Shown here: in pieces, positions 24,492 through 39,129 of the stretch
Numbering within the stretch: position 1 is the stretch's first letter
How the letters are laid out: each line of letters opens with the position of its first letter
Assembly: GCA_013400155.1 (NCBI GenBank)
Contig: VXBM01000551.1
Location: 165,408-229,407 of the forward strand
Length of the DNA stretch: 64,000 bases
Direction: 5' to 3'
Origin: Helopsaltes ochotensis
Lineage: Eukaryota > Chordata > Aves > Passeriformes > Locustellidae
Made by a program: the position numbers and the translations under genes
Notes under the pieces: generated by a model
Told to the model about the DNA's origin: nothing
The model's input: the letters and a program-made list of their open reading frames with translations, nothing else
Databases searched by the model: none

Positions 24492-27400
24492 AGGAGAATC
24501 TGATGGATGCACAAAAACAAAGCATGCCAATCCTCCCTAAGGAGAAACCATGGAATCCAACAGGGTCTGGCATTAAACAACAATTAAGAAGCTTCCTATT
24601 TTTTTTTTTTTGAGGATACATTCTCCACAATAACATGTAGAAAAACATCTACAGTGGTACTGACAACAGAAGTTCAATAAATTCCATTGTGAAGCTGAGT
24701 CATTGTCCCAGGTGCTGGATCCAGAGACTGAAAAAAGGAACTCAGTGTGAGCACAGACGTGACAGTGTCTAGGCATTGTGAATGTTTGTGAATATAACAC
24801 TATAATTTGTTGTTGTTGTTTATTTATTTGAAAGCAGGAAAAACATGCAAAGTGCCTGAAATGGAGAATGTATAGGAAGGGTTTAGGCAAGTCAATTCGT
24901 TTCTTATTTGGGAAAGTAATTAAAGAGAAAACTCATATGGCAGATTTATTTCATAATGTACTACAAATTTTTAATCCAAAATTAGGTTTGGACCAGGATA
25001 TATCGAGCCTTACTATAGTGAAAGATCCAATGAAACTTCAAATTGCCTCAGCAGAATTCCAAATGGTTCTTCAAATTAGAATGAGAAAGATTTACTAGTT
25101 GCAATTGCAGTCTTCATGCAATCTTGTGAACACATGCCCTTATTCCTCAAAGAATATTCTTGATTTTTGTCATAAAACTCAATATACCTGTAGAAATTCT
25201 CTGTCCCAATTTCATGCAGAGAAATAGGAACTTAGGGCTAAGGTGTTGCTTCAGAAGGCAATAATAATTCTTGGTGACTTAAAATTTGAATGCTTTGAAA
25301 CCAGAATTTTTGTTCCTCCATAAGAGAACAGGAAAAAAACCCTCTAATATTTTGAGCTTAGAAGTATACTCATCCAGGAAGTGAACTGAGCATCACAAAA
25401 TAATTAAGACCAGTCACTTATTCTTGTTGTGATCAAGTTTCAGTAAAAGAAAACAGAAGACATCTACATTTTTTCAGCTCCTTATATGCATACTTACAGC
25501 TGCTTGGTGTATTAACCTTTTCATTTTGTACTTGCAATACGTTGGAGAGTATAGCTGTTTTCGAGGTATGCATTTTAATTATTTTTTTAGTTATGGATTA
25601 ATATTTCTCACAGGAAGAAAAGCAACCAAAATTTTGAAGACTTTAAAGACTATTTTTGTGTACTAGAGTGTTTTTTGGTAGCGCATTTGAGCCTTTCAAA
25701 TACATCCCTAGCAGTAGGTGTTTCTAAACTTGTGGGCCAGCAGTTCCTCACCTAAGAAGGACCCAAAGGCTTTGGACATAACAAATCAGGTGTAAAGAGA
25801 GATGCATCATTATGTGAGAAACAACAGGAGGATTAGTTGGAATTTTTTTAATGGAAACTATATTTAGGTTTTAAAATAAAAATTGTTGATATCATTATTA
25901 GCATTATTACTGCTGTGAAATAACCAATGGGAAAATGTAATGAATTTGTGTAGAAACTAATAAGTATTTAGAACTTAGTCTCCATTTTATTATATTTCAC
26001 TCTGATTTACTGTTATTTTTAGGTCTCCCATAAAATTATTCTGGAAATACGTGTTTCAAAAATGAAATAAACAATTCATAAATGAAAAGGTAAAATAATC
26101 TTTAGATTCCTGAGAAGGCTGTTCAATTTTAGAAATAGAACATATATATTAGAGGTATGCTTTTTTTTTTTCTATTTTGCTTTTCATTTATACTTTTAAA
26201 CTACTTTTTTTTTTTTAAGGTGGAAATGGAAATGGAGGAAACTAATGTAAGGAAAAAATATTATTGAATGTAGACAATAAATAAGCTTGAAAGGATCATG
26301 GAAATCAGTGTCACACGAAGTACAGCTAAGAAAGACTCAGCACCCTCAGGCTTCATTTTCTGTGCCCTGGAGAGACTCACCTGGGACCAGAATTTCATAT
26401 CTCTGAATAATATCTCAACTAAACCAACTATTTTGACCTGCTGTGTTTGAAAATGGGAGCTCAGATGAGATGTTAGTTGTTAATCACTGTCTTTGCCCTT
26501 GGAATATTAAATAAAATGCAATGGAGGAAAGGCAAGGAGGAAGAGGGAGAGAGAGGAAGGAAGCAGTAGAAAACATCTGTTCATGACAATCTAATAAACA
26601 AAAAGGAAAAAATTATTTAATAGGTTTTTCACAAGAAGTGTTAGAACCAGAAATGAGATTGATTTACTCTAGCAACTGAATCTTATTTTAGCTTCAAAAA
26701 AAACAACACGGAATCAAAAATATGTGTGTATTTCAGATAAGAACAAATGAACAAAAACTCCAGGTCCCAAATAGTTCAGTGACTTATGTTTAAGCATTAA
26801 GGTCGCAAAGTTAAAAACCAGAAAGTACACATATACAAAAGTCAAGTTTCTTTTCAAATCCCATATTCAGTTATTTAGTTTTACAAGAAAAAATGTCGGG
26901 TGACTAACAATATTTTCCTGTGTAAAAATTAAAAATATTTTTATTCTGTTTTCAAAATGGTTTGTGTTTTTAGCGTGTACATATTTGTATAACTTGATAG
27001 AAAAGTTCCTGAAGGATAATTTCCCAAAAAAGTATCTCTTTCCAAATTCTAAATTCAGAAATTAACAATGAAAGAAACTTCATCACAATACCGTAATAAA
27101 AAAGAAGAAAATAAACAGAAAACTCAAGTACACAAATAAACCACTGTATTGTAAAGTTTGCTAATTAGTTTGGTACATTAAGTAGCCTAAGTCTGCCTGG
27201 GATGGCCAGGTGAACCTCTTCTCCCACAGAACTTGAGCAATACTGAAGAGTAACGAAAATAGAATTGATAATGTAATATGTCTAACAAGGAATGTACTGA
27301 AAGGAACAAGAATATCTCAAAAATAATTTTTCACTTATAATTTTAGTCATGTTTATCTGTATTTTATTCAGTAACTTTTTATTTTAACTTCAGTAACCTT

Positions 27401-30400
27401 TTATAGCTGTCCTGTTTGTCTCTGTTACTGTATTTCCAGTATTTCTATAACTGCTTGACAAAGCTGTAAATGATTTTGAGAGCAGTCTTGATCCATAATG
27501 TGATATTCTTTATTTCCATTCTAGAAGAACCACCATAAAATGGTCTCTGCTGGTCAGAAAGTGTATTCAGAGAATAGGCAGCTTCAACAACCTCAGTAAC
27601 TGTAGGTTTCACTCGTTTGACTTCTTTGAATATAGGATCGACTCTTAAGGGGACTCTAAATTTCAAACATTCCTTCCCATACAGCACTGTTACATATAGC
27701 ACTTTTCTTGAATGTTTTCATCAACATTTTACCATACAAAAGAACTTCAGTTACATCCTAAGAGACAGTTCAAAAATATTTGAACAAATGGTAAAATTTT
27801 GGGGTGTTAGAGAAATTAAAGTCATTGTCACATAACATACCGGTTCACTGAGATCACAGAAAGGTACAAAATAATAATCATTGTAGAAGTTTAAACAGGT
27901 TTTTAAATCTGTCTTTTGAAGCATCACCGTTTACACAGTTCTCTGAACTGCATAACTCTCTAACTGCAAGTTTATTTACATCCGAATTGTACTATAACAG
28001 TCAAACTTCTTTGGGAAGGAAAAGGGAAAAGAAAATGCAAATTTTATGCTTAATGTCAAGCTGGAAATAGAGAAGACTAATATCATTTTAATACCAATAC
28101 CTCTGTATCATGGATAGGAGACAATTACTCAATCCTGAAGAAGGTCTTGATCTTCAACACAGAGCTTCTTGAGATTTTAGTTTTAATCAGCAAAGTGCTT
28201 TTCAGGAAAGTTTCCCAGTTCTCCCCACTTAACACTTGTTGATTCAGAACACATGACCATCTCAAAATATAAAACACTTTTGCATGCAGAGGGAAAAATC
28301 ACCCCCAAATGCCCTCCATCTGCTGATGGGGGTTGAACTGATAGCAACAAATCAGAGGTACTCTGAAGTGAATTCCCCCAAAATGTGCTTGGTGTGGACA
28401 CTGGCTCTTGAGGAGCTCTACAGACCTGATCCTGGTGTGCCGTGCTGCTTCCAGACAGTGTCCACTCTTATCTGAGCTCCAGCTCTAGCCCAAGGCAATG
28501 AAGTGACCCTCATATCCAACTCTTTCCACTTGTCTTTGGCAGCCTATTTTCATCTCTTTTAAACTCAGTTCCTGTGGAAAAAGCCAGCTTTTCTTCTTCA
28601 GTTGTTCTCTCTGCTCAGTTTCTTGTCTCTTAGCGAGACTGCTTGACAGATGCTTGCCTCTCATGAAATTTTTACTTTAAAAAACTACATAACCTTTGTA
28701 TTAATATCATTCATAAAAACTGAGAACATAAATCACAAATTAATAACAATGACTTAGAAGTTGTGCACTCACCTAAGTTTTCATAGTTCCTCCTTACTCT
28801 TTGTCCTCTTTTGGGAAAAATGAAGTTGAAGAGAGAGAAAGGAAGAGAAATATGTCTCTATGTGTGTGAAGATAACTTTTCTACTATGAAAATAAAAATA
28901 AACTTTACAAAAAGGGAATCCGGTAAACATACAGTTTTTCTTTTAATGTTTATCTAACAGTAGAAAAGACTGTGTAAACACCTGAAAATAATGAGAACAA
29001 TAATAAAAAAATATCCAGTAGCATTTTAAATTAATTAGCTGTTTTGGGGCTTATGTATTTATTTATATTTTCATGCTAAATGAAAAAAAAAACTAATTTT
29101 CTTCTCATTTAAGAAAGAAATTATTTATGCATTTCAGTGAATGAAATGAAGTTAAAAGAATGTGAACTCTTTGGGCTTTCTCTCCCCTTTTTGTATTTCT
29201 ACTTCTGTCTTGAGAAACAATATATGCCTGCAGGTTATCCAAATTACTTGGCTCTCTTCAGTGACTGGGTTCAGTGTATCAATTATCAGTGATTCAGGTT
29301 CTCAGTGTATAATGCACAAGACATACCTGAATTCAAGTTACCAGCTACCCTTTTCTCAGGTGGATTTTGGTATCTGTAAGCCTTTCCATCTAAAAACAAA
29401 AGGAATTTTGCTCTATTGTGTGCTCCTGATGTTGAAAATGCTTGTTAGCTTGAAAGATCAACAAGTTTTCACAAATCTGAACACAGAACTTGTAAATTCT
29501 TCTGTAGTCTGTGGTGAGTCTGAGCCCTTTGTTTGGCCTTGAATCGAAGCCAAAGCCACAAGCTCTTCATACACTTAAAATTCTTTTGTTACTCTAAAAA
29601 GGAGAGGGGGAAAAAAAGCATTTCAGCTGTAAATGTGCAATCAATAGTTTTTTCTGTCACTGGGGAGAACTCAAGTGATATTTCTGCTGTGTCCTTGAAC
29701 TGGAATGCTATGTCAGGTGCATCTGTTACTCTTCATTGGGTAGTCATTTGGCTTAAGCTCAAACTGGCAAACTTCTGAATTGATTCAGGACACCTTTATG
29801 TCTTGTAACACTTACTCCTGGTTTTACAAATCCCCATATGTGAAGAAAAAGCCTCAAGGTTTTCACTGTCTATGTGTTTTCAGTGAATTTTATGTTTTAC
29901 CTATTTCTTTGCCTCTGTTCATGCTTCACCATTGGCTTTTGAATGGCTTCTTTTTGATGATACTTGAAAAAAAAAGAGAAATGTGCATTTTCAATGTTCA
30001 TATTTTTGTTCCCTGAGAAAGCTGAAATACTTAGCATCTCTGTGATTTTGCCTCCTGTCAACTTTTCACAATATTAAACTCAAATGTGTGATACCATCTT
30101 TTAAAGCAGACTTTTTTTCCATTTAGCCCCTGAAAAATGACATATGTCTGAGTTTAGCCACACAATATATAAATCTAAAGTAGTAAGGATGGGAGTAGAT
30201 GAGTTTTATTGACACCACAGGACTTGAGAATATCAAAAAAGAGGTGCATTTCCCTTTGAGAATGAGGGTACTTGAGAAAGCCTGTAAATGAAACAGCAGA
30301 AGGCAGGGAAAAAGATCTAATAAGAAAACCATAGAAGAGAATAAAACCAGGAATAAATGAAGGTATGTTTCCTGCCTTTTGCACTGCTGTTGGCTCAGAA

Positions 30401-32220
30401 GGATGAAGGAATGAAGGATGTTTGTGTAAAAACAATTGCATCTTGTTGTTAGTCTATTTTCTATATTCTGACCTCAGTCTTCCAGGTGCAAGGCTAAAGG
30501 AGACAAAACACTCAGTTCTCCCTTCTTACACCCAAGGATATAAGGTACTGTTTTAACACTACCTTCAACAAAGACCTATGAACTCTTTATCTTTCCATGA
30601 AAGAACCTCTGACCGGACAGCATGTGCAGAATGATGTTCTGGATTACATTTGAAACTAATATTCAAAAATATTCTTTTGTAAGCTTAGTAGAATAGTGAA
30701 GGAAATGAATGAGAACTGAAAAGCTAAGTTCTCAAAGTGGGAATCCTTTCTTTGTGGCTACCCTTGCAGGTAATGGCTTCAGTAGTACTTGCAACAATGT
30801 GGATCCTCACCTAAAAATAAAATGAAAAAAAAATTACATTGAGAATTAATAAAATTAAAATATTAAAACAATTTTGCACTGAGCATTAAATAAATTTCAT
30901 ATTAACATCAGTTGCTGTCTGTCATCGATCACTCAATGTTTTAATAAAAGCATTTAAAAAATTGAAAGTACAACTTTACAGCTGAAGCATGATCTGTAGT
31001 ACTAGTTTCTGCCAGGACAGCAGCCCAGCAGTGTCTCTTCCCTAGCCTACATTGAACAAAAACTTCAAACAACATTTTCCAGTGTTCAGGATATTTGCAC
31101 CACGGCTCAAGATACAATCACTGTGGCCTTAGTGCAAACTTCACATGACTATAGAAATTACAATAATGCCTTTTGATGATTGGTAATTAATGTATATTTC
31201 TTTCTTTGTTGTATTACTTTCCTTTAAAGATTATATAAGTGTATGCTAACTTGTTTCTTTTTACGGCCTGGTCAAATAAATTTGTTCCTTCACAGTGGGA
31301 AGATTTGGAAATGGTTATCCATACTTTACCCTTTATGTGACCCTGGCTAGTGGGGTTTGACTTCCTGATCTGTGCTGTCTTCAAAAAAGTAAAGTTACCT
31401 GTCTCATCCCATGAAGGTGATCCTGGCATTGGAATCAGTGACAACTTGGTGACCTAGGCCACTGATTTCTCCTGAAATAAAACTGTGGCTACCAGTAATG
31501 GAAATCTATCCTCCTCTTTTTGTTTAGTGGTTCTACTAGTAATAAAAATTGCACAACGATTAAAAGCAATGATTGTATCTGCTGTGCTCTGCATGGGTAC
31601 CTCTTCATGCATTAGTAATACAGGTATTCAATAAAATTCTCATCTGCTTTCAGCTGACAATTGTTTAACTTTTCTTTACACAGAGGCTCATGTTCTTTTT
31701 GCAGTATGACAAAGCTTAATGGAGGTGTTGTGAAATGCTTTCATTGAAGATCTTCTTTAATTATAGATGTCCTGCATGACAAGTTCTTCTTTAGCATATG
31801 TTTCTTCACTCCAAGAACATCAGTTTAAGTCAGTGATCAAAGTGTAGTTGCGGGAAAATCAGTATATTAATAAATCCAACCTTACTCTCCATGAACTTCT
31901 GCTGAAATTTGGCCCCAGCTCACCAGACTCCATCAGCGCATTTAAAGGCTGATTCATACCAGGTACAGCCTGTTTAGCCAAGCTGGTACAGCTTGTCTAT
32001 CTCCAGTGTTCCTCATGTGACAGCTCCTGCAAGATACCACCTTGTCTTCTGTGGAGAAAGGTTCAACCCTGTGTAACTGATCACCCTGAAATTTAAAAAT
32101 TTCAGTTTAAATATTGTACATTGAGTGTGTTCCTATTTGGTTTTTTGCAACCCCCTTATCTTTCAAAGATTAAAAACATGTTAAAATATATCAATTCTAA
32201 AAATCTTTTTTTACAGTTTT

Positions 32221-32265
32221 CATACTTAAATGAATGTAAATATTTCATATTTAAATGAATGTAAA
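32221..32265. repeat. 25-bp tandem duplication
   Basis: The unit at 32221-32245 (CATACTTAAATGAATGTAAA followed by TATTT) is repeated from 32246 with one substitution (C to T) over the first 20 bases. No function is suggested. Confidence 0.85.
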
Positions 32266-33983
32266 GCCAGCATAGCTGTTTTACAGCATTTAGAAAGTGA
32301 AATCTTGAGTGTAAACACATGAAAAAATGTTTCAACCAAACTTACTCCAAGTGAAAATATTAATTTACTATGTCTGATTGAACTAGCTAAAGTGTGACTT
32401 AAATGAATGGCACAAATCTGCCTTACCCACTAAGAGCATAGGTGATATATGTGAAAATGAGAGAATTCTGTTTTATTGAGTACTGATATAACTTAAGTGA
32501 CAAAATTGTTTTGAGGGACAAATTGCCCTTGCCTGCCTGCATACACAAAGTATAAATTCTAAACTGAAAAGGAATAAACACCCTCTTAAATATGGGTATG
32601 ACTACTTTACACACCAAAAAAGGTTTTATAGGGAAGGATGGGAAATAATTACAGATGCAAAATACATGCTGGAACACTTTATTATGTAACATGGCTGAGC
32701 TTACATGTGGTTAGAAACCGATCTTGGTTTGGGAATTGTTTTGGGTTTTGTTTCCATTACTTTGCAGCTTGTAGTGCTGACAGTGAGCTTTGCAGAATGT
32801 CATAAAAGGTCAACGGTGAAGTTAGCCCTCAGCAGTAACTGTATCTTAACTATGATGTAGAGGTTATAGAAACATATAAATACAATTTTTTTTGTGGCAA
32901 TATTATTTTATTACTTCGCTGGCTATTAAAAGTCAATGTATTGCCTACAGATGCTTATGATTTGCACCTCAGAAGCTGTATGTGATGCATTCACTAAATG
33001 TAGTAGTTTGAAACTCCTTTCATGCTTGTTATATGCCTGAAAATCCACAGACATACTGAACTCCTCTGAGAGTCTGAGTTCCTCACATCAGTCCAAGACT
33101 TATGTATTGAAGCCCCAGCTCAGATCATGACAAAGCCTTGAATGATTCTGAGACAGTATGCTGTATCTGTGGGATATAAACAGCGTCAGCTAGACAGTAA
33201 AGAAACCAAAATGAACTTTCAATGCAAATTTTTTTTTTATTTACTTCAAATGTTTCAGTTTCAGCACAATTATGTTTAAGTCCTTGCCAACAAAGCACTT
33301 GAATAGTAAAATTGCAAAGCAGTTACAAAAAAAGATTATTTCTCATTTATCCAGTTAAATTCCTACAGGAAATTTTTTGAAGTCACAGGTATATAAACCT
33401 CTCCTACTTCCTGATCGCATTTATATAAATCAATAACAGATTTATATGGAAACAAAGCATAAGGAATTTTAATATAATAGTATGAAATCTGAAATTAATT
33501 GAGTGGGCAACGATGGTTTTATTTTGTTAAACAGCACCGTTTATCTTTATTTGGCATAAATTTTTACTGCTATACTGACCTTAGCAGACCTATCCAGATT
33601 TTAAAAAAATTATGCTATGAACTAACAGGTTAAAAGATCAGAAACCTATTTTAACTTTAGCATGATGTAGTCCATCTTGTCATTAAGAAACTACTTGAAA
33701 GACTGCTTTAAAGTCCAATGGAAATTCCAATTACAACATTTTTAGTAATGTTTCTCAAAAAACAATATACAGAGCTGAGAAAAAGAAAATCAAGCCTTTT
33801 GACAAATAAAAAGGCTATGAGAAAATTCAAATCAGAAATGCTGACATATTTGTTTGCAATATTTTTTATTTACACAGCATTTTTCTTCATGCTTCAGTGG
33901 AAACCATTTCTGAAAACAGACTTAGTATCCTCAGGAACAAGTATATGTGGTCAAGGGCAACTTTCAATTTTGGGTGGGAATAT

Positions 33984-34053
33984 GAGTAAACTGGAGGTGG
34001 TCCAAAGGGCCATTTCTTTTACAAGATCCTAAAGATACTTCAGCACTCATGAG
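33984..34053 (+). mobile_element. Possible short CR1 scrap
   Basis: The segment 'AAACTGGAGGTGGTCCAAAG', the following 'GGGCCA' and then 'AGCACTCATGAGG' matches, in order, a conserved stretch near the end of CR1 ORF2 (the 'KLERVQRRA' region). It translates in frame as SKLEVVQRAISFTRS at the end of an otherwise anonymous open frame (33718-34032). The match covers only about 70 bp, so chance or over-reading is possible. Confidence 0.45.
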
Positions 34054-37000
34054 GGTTTTTGCTCTTTTTTTATTTTGCTCTTTTTTGTTTTTTCAGCTTA
34101 GGCTATTTTACCCCTCCTAAGTGAAACATAGTTTGTAAACTTAAGGTTGGGCCTAAAGTCTTAAGGACTTTATTACTTCTTTTCCCATTCATTTCCTTTT
34201 ATGCACGTTATGTCTGAAGCCTGTACATATTGCACCCCTTCACTGGGAACTGTAAGAAAGAACTATTCCATTTCATGTAATATTTTTTCAACTCTTTTAA
34301 GAGGAGGTGAAGATGCAAAGAAGGTCAGAATTGTTGTTATAATGACAAAAGCTAGCTAGTCACAAGTGACTGGCTCATGTGAAAGGCTCATAAGAGAAAA
34401 AGACAGATAGGTTCAGATAATTTTTTTTTTGTTATCCCTTCTGCAAGACAGTTTAGAGTAATTTAGAGAAAGAATATATAAGGTATAGCAAAATTGGAAG
34501 TGCAGTTGGTGTAGGGGTTACCAAATGTGGTGTAAATGGGAGACTGTAGACAATGCAGTTTGTCAGACCTTGAACCCGTTGATTAAAATCTCAGATATTT
34601 TCCACAGATAATTATTTTGTGTTCTGTACTGACAAAAGCCCTCGTTTTGATCACTGTGTTGGTTCAGTCCATCCTGTTTAACCAGAAAAATTTAAATATT
34701 TGATCTAATCAGGTTTTCTAGACTCTGTCTGTATAAGGGATGAAAAGACATATACTTCCAGAGGTAAAAGCATACCAAACCCAGGTGGAGTTTCTAAAAC
34801 ATTTGGATGCTTTTTAATTGAAATAACAATGAAGGCCATTCCTAACTTACATAAAGCTACAGTTGGATAGGTGAGCACCTATACTGATTATATATTGGAA
34901 CTACCAAGTAATGCTGCAAAAAAAAAGAAAAACAAAAAACCCCCTTAAATGTTCACTGATTAAGAGAAAATGTCATATGTTAACTTCTTCAGATGCCACA
35001 CTTCTCTCCTGTTCCTCTTAGTCCCAAATAAGGAGACAGGAGAATGCTAGCATTTCACATTTCCCATGAAATATACATAATAAATATGAAATTTATGCTG
35101 TGTTTTGCATTTGAAGAAACAAGATTAGTTAAAGTAATTATTCAAAGTCAACTTTTAGTTGACATACTTTACGGAATAAGATAGAGTTTACAGAGTTATG
35201 ATTAGTCATCACAATGGTTGTGTTTCTCTGAGTAGATATTTTTTCCTAAGACAAATCCACTTGAGTCATATTTTTATGCTTCTTGTAAATTAGTGAATTT
35301 AAGGTAATTTTATTACTTTTAATAAATATGTTGTTTGTTAAAATGGATTTCAGCTGTAATTTATGACATGAATAATTGTAAAAATCTATCCTTTTAATTC
35401 TTGATGTGATTTTAGTTTGATAGTTTCTGGTTTCTGCATTTAGTTTATCATCTGTGTGTACTGTACCAGTATGTTTACTTTACAAAAAACCCTCCAAGTC
35501 TTCCCTCATTCTTACGTCAGTATAGACCCAGTGAACCTAGGAGAGAGATATTTTTGCTCTAAAGAAGTGGAAAAAAATTTCTTCATGCTTTAACAGCAGA
35601 GTTTTGTTCTTTGAATTTCATTCAGTGTGTTTCATAGGAAGTCAGATTTCTGTGTCCTCTGCATTTCCAGTGTTCTGTTCTAAACAGTACCATCCTCTCA
35701 TGCCCCAACAGTCTTCAGCAGAAAGTCCAAACATCTGAAAGAACAAGTACTTTGTATTCTGCATATGTTTTGTTGCCTGTGTTTTTTATATTTCTCATGT
35801 CTGATAGTTCTATTAAAACTAATGTGTTAACTTCAAAGGAGAAAAAGCTATTTTAATAACATTTAGAATGGATAATTAGCTTGCTTAGCACCACAATATT
35901 AGGAAATTTGATGAGTGATTTGTTTGTATGTGTTGATTACAAATTTAAATATTTTTCCTTGCAGCTCAAATACTTTATTAAAACTGCTCTACATTTTTTC
36001 AAAGTTTCATTTTATTTAGTTTGATGAGCAATTATTACTTCTAATACACTTGCAAAATATTGTCATTATATACATGATGAAAATATTCTATTCTGCTTTG
36101 ATGTAGCATTTGATTCCTCAGTTGAAGAATCACTATCTAAATATGTGAAACTATATGCACTTAATGCAAATATGGACAAGAAAGAAGGATTGTCTGTCTA
36201 AAATGCAATAAAAACATGCTTACTTATTTTACATGTAAAGGCATTAGTACAGATTAGTATTTAAATAGTTTGGATCTGATTTACAGGGAATTGTTTGCAA
36301 GAAAGCTTTAATGATTTAATGATACACCTTTTCCATTACCAACTTTTTTCCTTGGCATACTGTGCTCTTTATATGCATGACAAACTCCACTGTATGTATT
36401 CATGATAAATTGCTTTTACACATGAAATCCTAACGCCTCCTGAAAATTAGGTCAGTGTGAACAGACAAATGCTGGGTGTTACAGAGGTTGAACCCTGTGA
36501 CATATTTCTCTAAAGGAGAATGTGGGAAATATTATGAGAAAGACTGCAAATGTGTTCAGATCCTTCTTTTTGTATATACTTCCACTTTTCCAGTTTTAAA
36601 AAAGTGTTTAATAGATTGTTTTGTTTGGTTTTCCACAGAAGACAGTGACAGTGTGCTTTTAAATCTAAAAATAGAGGTCTCCTATGAGCAGTGGTTTCCT
36701 TTTACACTTCTTCGGCAATCTCTTTCTTCTTGTGTTCCCCTTCCCTTCCCTCATAATTGTGAAAAGTCTCAGTGAGAAAATGCTTTCACTATTTTTATTT
36801 TTCCTTGATACTATCAATACTTTTCGCAAAGCTGATTTCTCTTGCATTTTCATATTTTCACTTGTACCTTTTTCTACCTCTATTTCATTTCACTCTGCCA
36901 ACAGGAAAATACCTTTCGCCTTATGTTCAATCAGCTGACTGCAGAGCAGTAGCAATGGTCCATCAATGCCCTCCATTTCTGATGACATTGTAACAACTTG

Positions 37001-38603
37001 CAGAGTCTGCGGCGCAAAGAAAGAACTCTTGCCCTAAAAAGACCAAAAAGGCTTTCAACATCAAAAAGCAGTCTTTTAATAAAAAAGAATGACAACAGAC
37101 CAATTTTAAAAATTGAGAAAAATCATCAGAAAGCAAAGATTTCCAAATAAATAAAACTCTGCCTGCTGTGGCCTTGCAAGACAGGTTCTTGCTTCTAAGT
37201 CTTCTTTCACTCAACTCAGGGGCTTTTGGAGCTGAAGCAAAGCCTATATAATTTCTTCTGTCCCTTCGAATACTTCTTTTAGTGTCACTTTTGGGAAGAT
37301 GTTTGGTCCCCTTTCCTTTCAGAGGTATCCTTTTCTGTGTTGCAAAGTCTAAGCTTTACATGACTCTCAGCCTTCTCTTCCTGGAGGGTAAATTGCTCAA
37401 AAGATAAGCAGAATTAATCCTTGGCATCAAATGCGATCTAACACAGGATCACAGACTCAAAAAAATATGCTCAGTTGGTAGGGAGTTGGTTGTTTCCTCT
37501 TTTAAGGAGGTACATGAAAGAAATGAAGGCTTATCAACCCTGTGTCCAGCACAAACCCAAAATACAGTCCCATACTAGCCGCTGTGAAGAAACCAAAAGT
37601 AGCACACTGAATCTTCTTCAGAAGTCTTGCATTAACTCATGGTATTTAACATGAATCTTATTGCATGCTGAGGTTTGTGCTGCTGTTTCACCAGTGTTGA
37701 TTTCCACATCAGCTCCTGGTATGTTATACACCAACAGTGCTGTATCCTCATCGCATAGTTGATCATAACCAGCCTATGGGAAGCGGAGAGTCAGTCAAGT
37801 GACTTCATCCACAGCTGTCCTTCACTACGCTCTTTATACTTCCTTTCAGTGTGTTGAAATGAATAGATTGACAGGTTTCCCTCCTCGGTCTCACACAAAA
37901 GCTGCTCTCAGTGATAGAATATAAGGAAAATATTTCTAAAATCTAACATCTAACGAACAATTGTTAATAATGCATACATTTTTAAGGATGAATGAAAGCA
38001 GCATCTGGCAGAAAGAGCATTTTTAGACCTGAAAACTATTAGAAGATTTCTAACCAATGCATATTTTTATATTTTATTTTCAATCACTTGATTATCCATA
38101 AATATGCTGCTTTGCCAGAATGTATGTCTGGCTGGTCCCACTTTATGGCCTTATACCTATTGTTGTCACATGGTCTTAATCAATTCAGAAGAAGGAAAGT
38201 TTCAGACAGGAAAATACAGTGCAGGAATTTATTTTGGGATGTTTGGGAAGATTATGAGAAGCCAGGCAATATAGTCTGATTTCTACATGCAAGGGAGGCA
38301 AGTTGCCAACTCATCCCAATGCAAAAACCAAGCTCCAGCCTATCCTCTCACTCTGTGTCCTCTACTGTTTATACAGTACAATAAAGCACTGGCTAAAGGC
38401 TTTGCTGTAAGCAACCACTAAATGTTACATCATTGCAGATATGACCAAGCTGAATTGATTTGTCTATGATTTATTAATTTGTAGTGAGTAAATGTCATAA
38501 TCATTCTAAAGGTAGAATCCTCCGCTTTATATTATGAAGCAGTCTAAAATATATGAACCAGATTATTTTCACCGAAATTAGACTAGGAAGCTGAAGAAAC
38601 TCA
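34054..38603. other. Unique AT-rich non-coding DNA
   Basis: No gene is recognised. A T-rich imperfect tandem repeat 'TTTTGCTCTTTTTT' occupies about 34056-34087. Overlapping frames on both strands around 36476-37214 are short and anonymous. One plus-strand segment there (near 36638) follows a splice-acceptor-like 'TTTTCCACAG' but has no convincing donor. No transposon was recognised. Confidence 0.55.
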
Positions 38604-38730
38604 CCAAGTATTTTCCAGATGGTAAAAGGCGTTGGTATTAAATTAGAACAATGTTCTAATGTTCTAGAATTAGAAAAAAATAGAAGCTTAAAATGCATAA
38701 AGTTTGGATTTTTGGTTCTGACTTGAGCTG
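38604..38730 (+). repeat. Unclassified dispersed repeat, copy A
   Basis: This segment is a diverged direct copy of 39130-39242. The two share the exact 19-mer AGTATTTTCCAGATGGTAA, then 'CTAGAATTAGAA', 'TTAAAATGCAT' and 'TTCTGACT'/'TCCTGACT' in the same order and spacing, with small indels. Copy A contains an extra repeated 'ATGTTCTA'. Flanks on both sides are unrelated between copies. It does not match CR1 or the LTR family seen in this window. It may be a local duplication or a member of an old, short transposon family. Confidence 0.75.
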
Positions 38731-39129
38731 TTCGTTTGAAAGATTTACTCCTTTTGCACCACGCGACTGTCTAATGGAGGCATTTCAGGTTCAATTTAAT
38801 TAAAATACATTGGAACAGAGTACATTTCTACTCTTGAAAATTTTATGTCTAACAATGCACATCAGCTCTTCTAATATGACTTCCAAGATATTGTCTAAGG
38901 GCTTCTGATCTGTAAGTATTTGGGCTATTATTACCCCATTGGCACAGCACTGGTTCGGTTCCCCAGTCTGTTATTCAGCTGCATCAAAAATGCAGAAGGG
39001 CTCTGGAATAGAGAGAGCTAATCCAAGAGCTAGATAAGGACACAGCTCTGCCTTTTGGTTAGTCAGAAGCCAAAAAGTAGCTAGGAGATATGGGACAGTC
39101 CATGAGTATCTTATGTCTGTTTACAGCAA

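Larger units (their letters stand above)
21819..33983. other. Unique AT-rich non-coding DNA
   Basis: Twelve kilobases without a recognised gene. The longest frames are minus strand 22349-22747 (132 codons) and plus strand 29162-29542 (126 codons). The latter is followed by frames at 29533-29778 and 29780-30016; they resemble nothing known and have no coherent splice structure. A frame at 24868-25098 (plus, 76 codons) is also anonymous. Small repeats include (TTG)4 at 24808-24820, tandem duplications at 24470 and 32221, and a 10-bp inverted pair GTGGACACTG/CAGTGTCCAC at 28394 and 28457. No transposon was recognised. Confidence 0.55.

Noticed and set aside
24868..25098. 76-codon plus-strand frame with ATG start and plausible-looking composition
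   Set aside because: Short, no recognised similarity and no supporting neighbours, so it is indistinguishable from chance.
29162..30016. Three successive plus-strand open frames (126, 81 and 78 codons) suggesting one interrupted gene
   Set aside because: The frames lie in different phases with no shared similarity to any family I know, and nothing suggests a frameshifted pseudogene rather than chance.
34500..34590. Possible tRNA-derived SINE (A-box-like 'TTGGTGTAGGGGTTACC')
   Set aside because: No B box at the right distance and no cloverleaf can be drawn.
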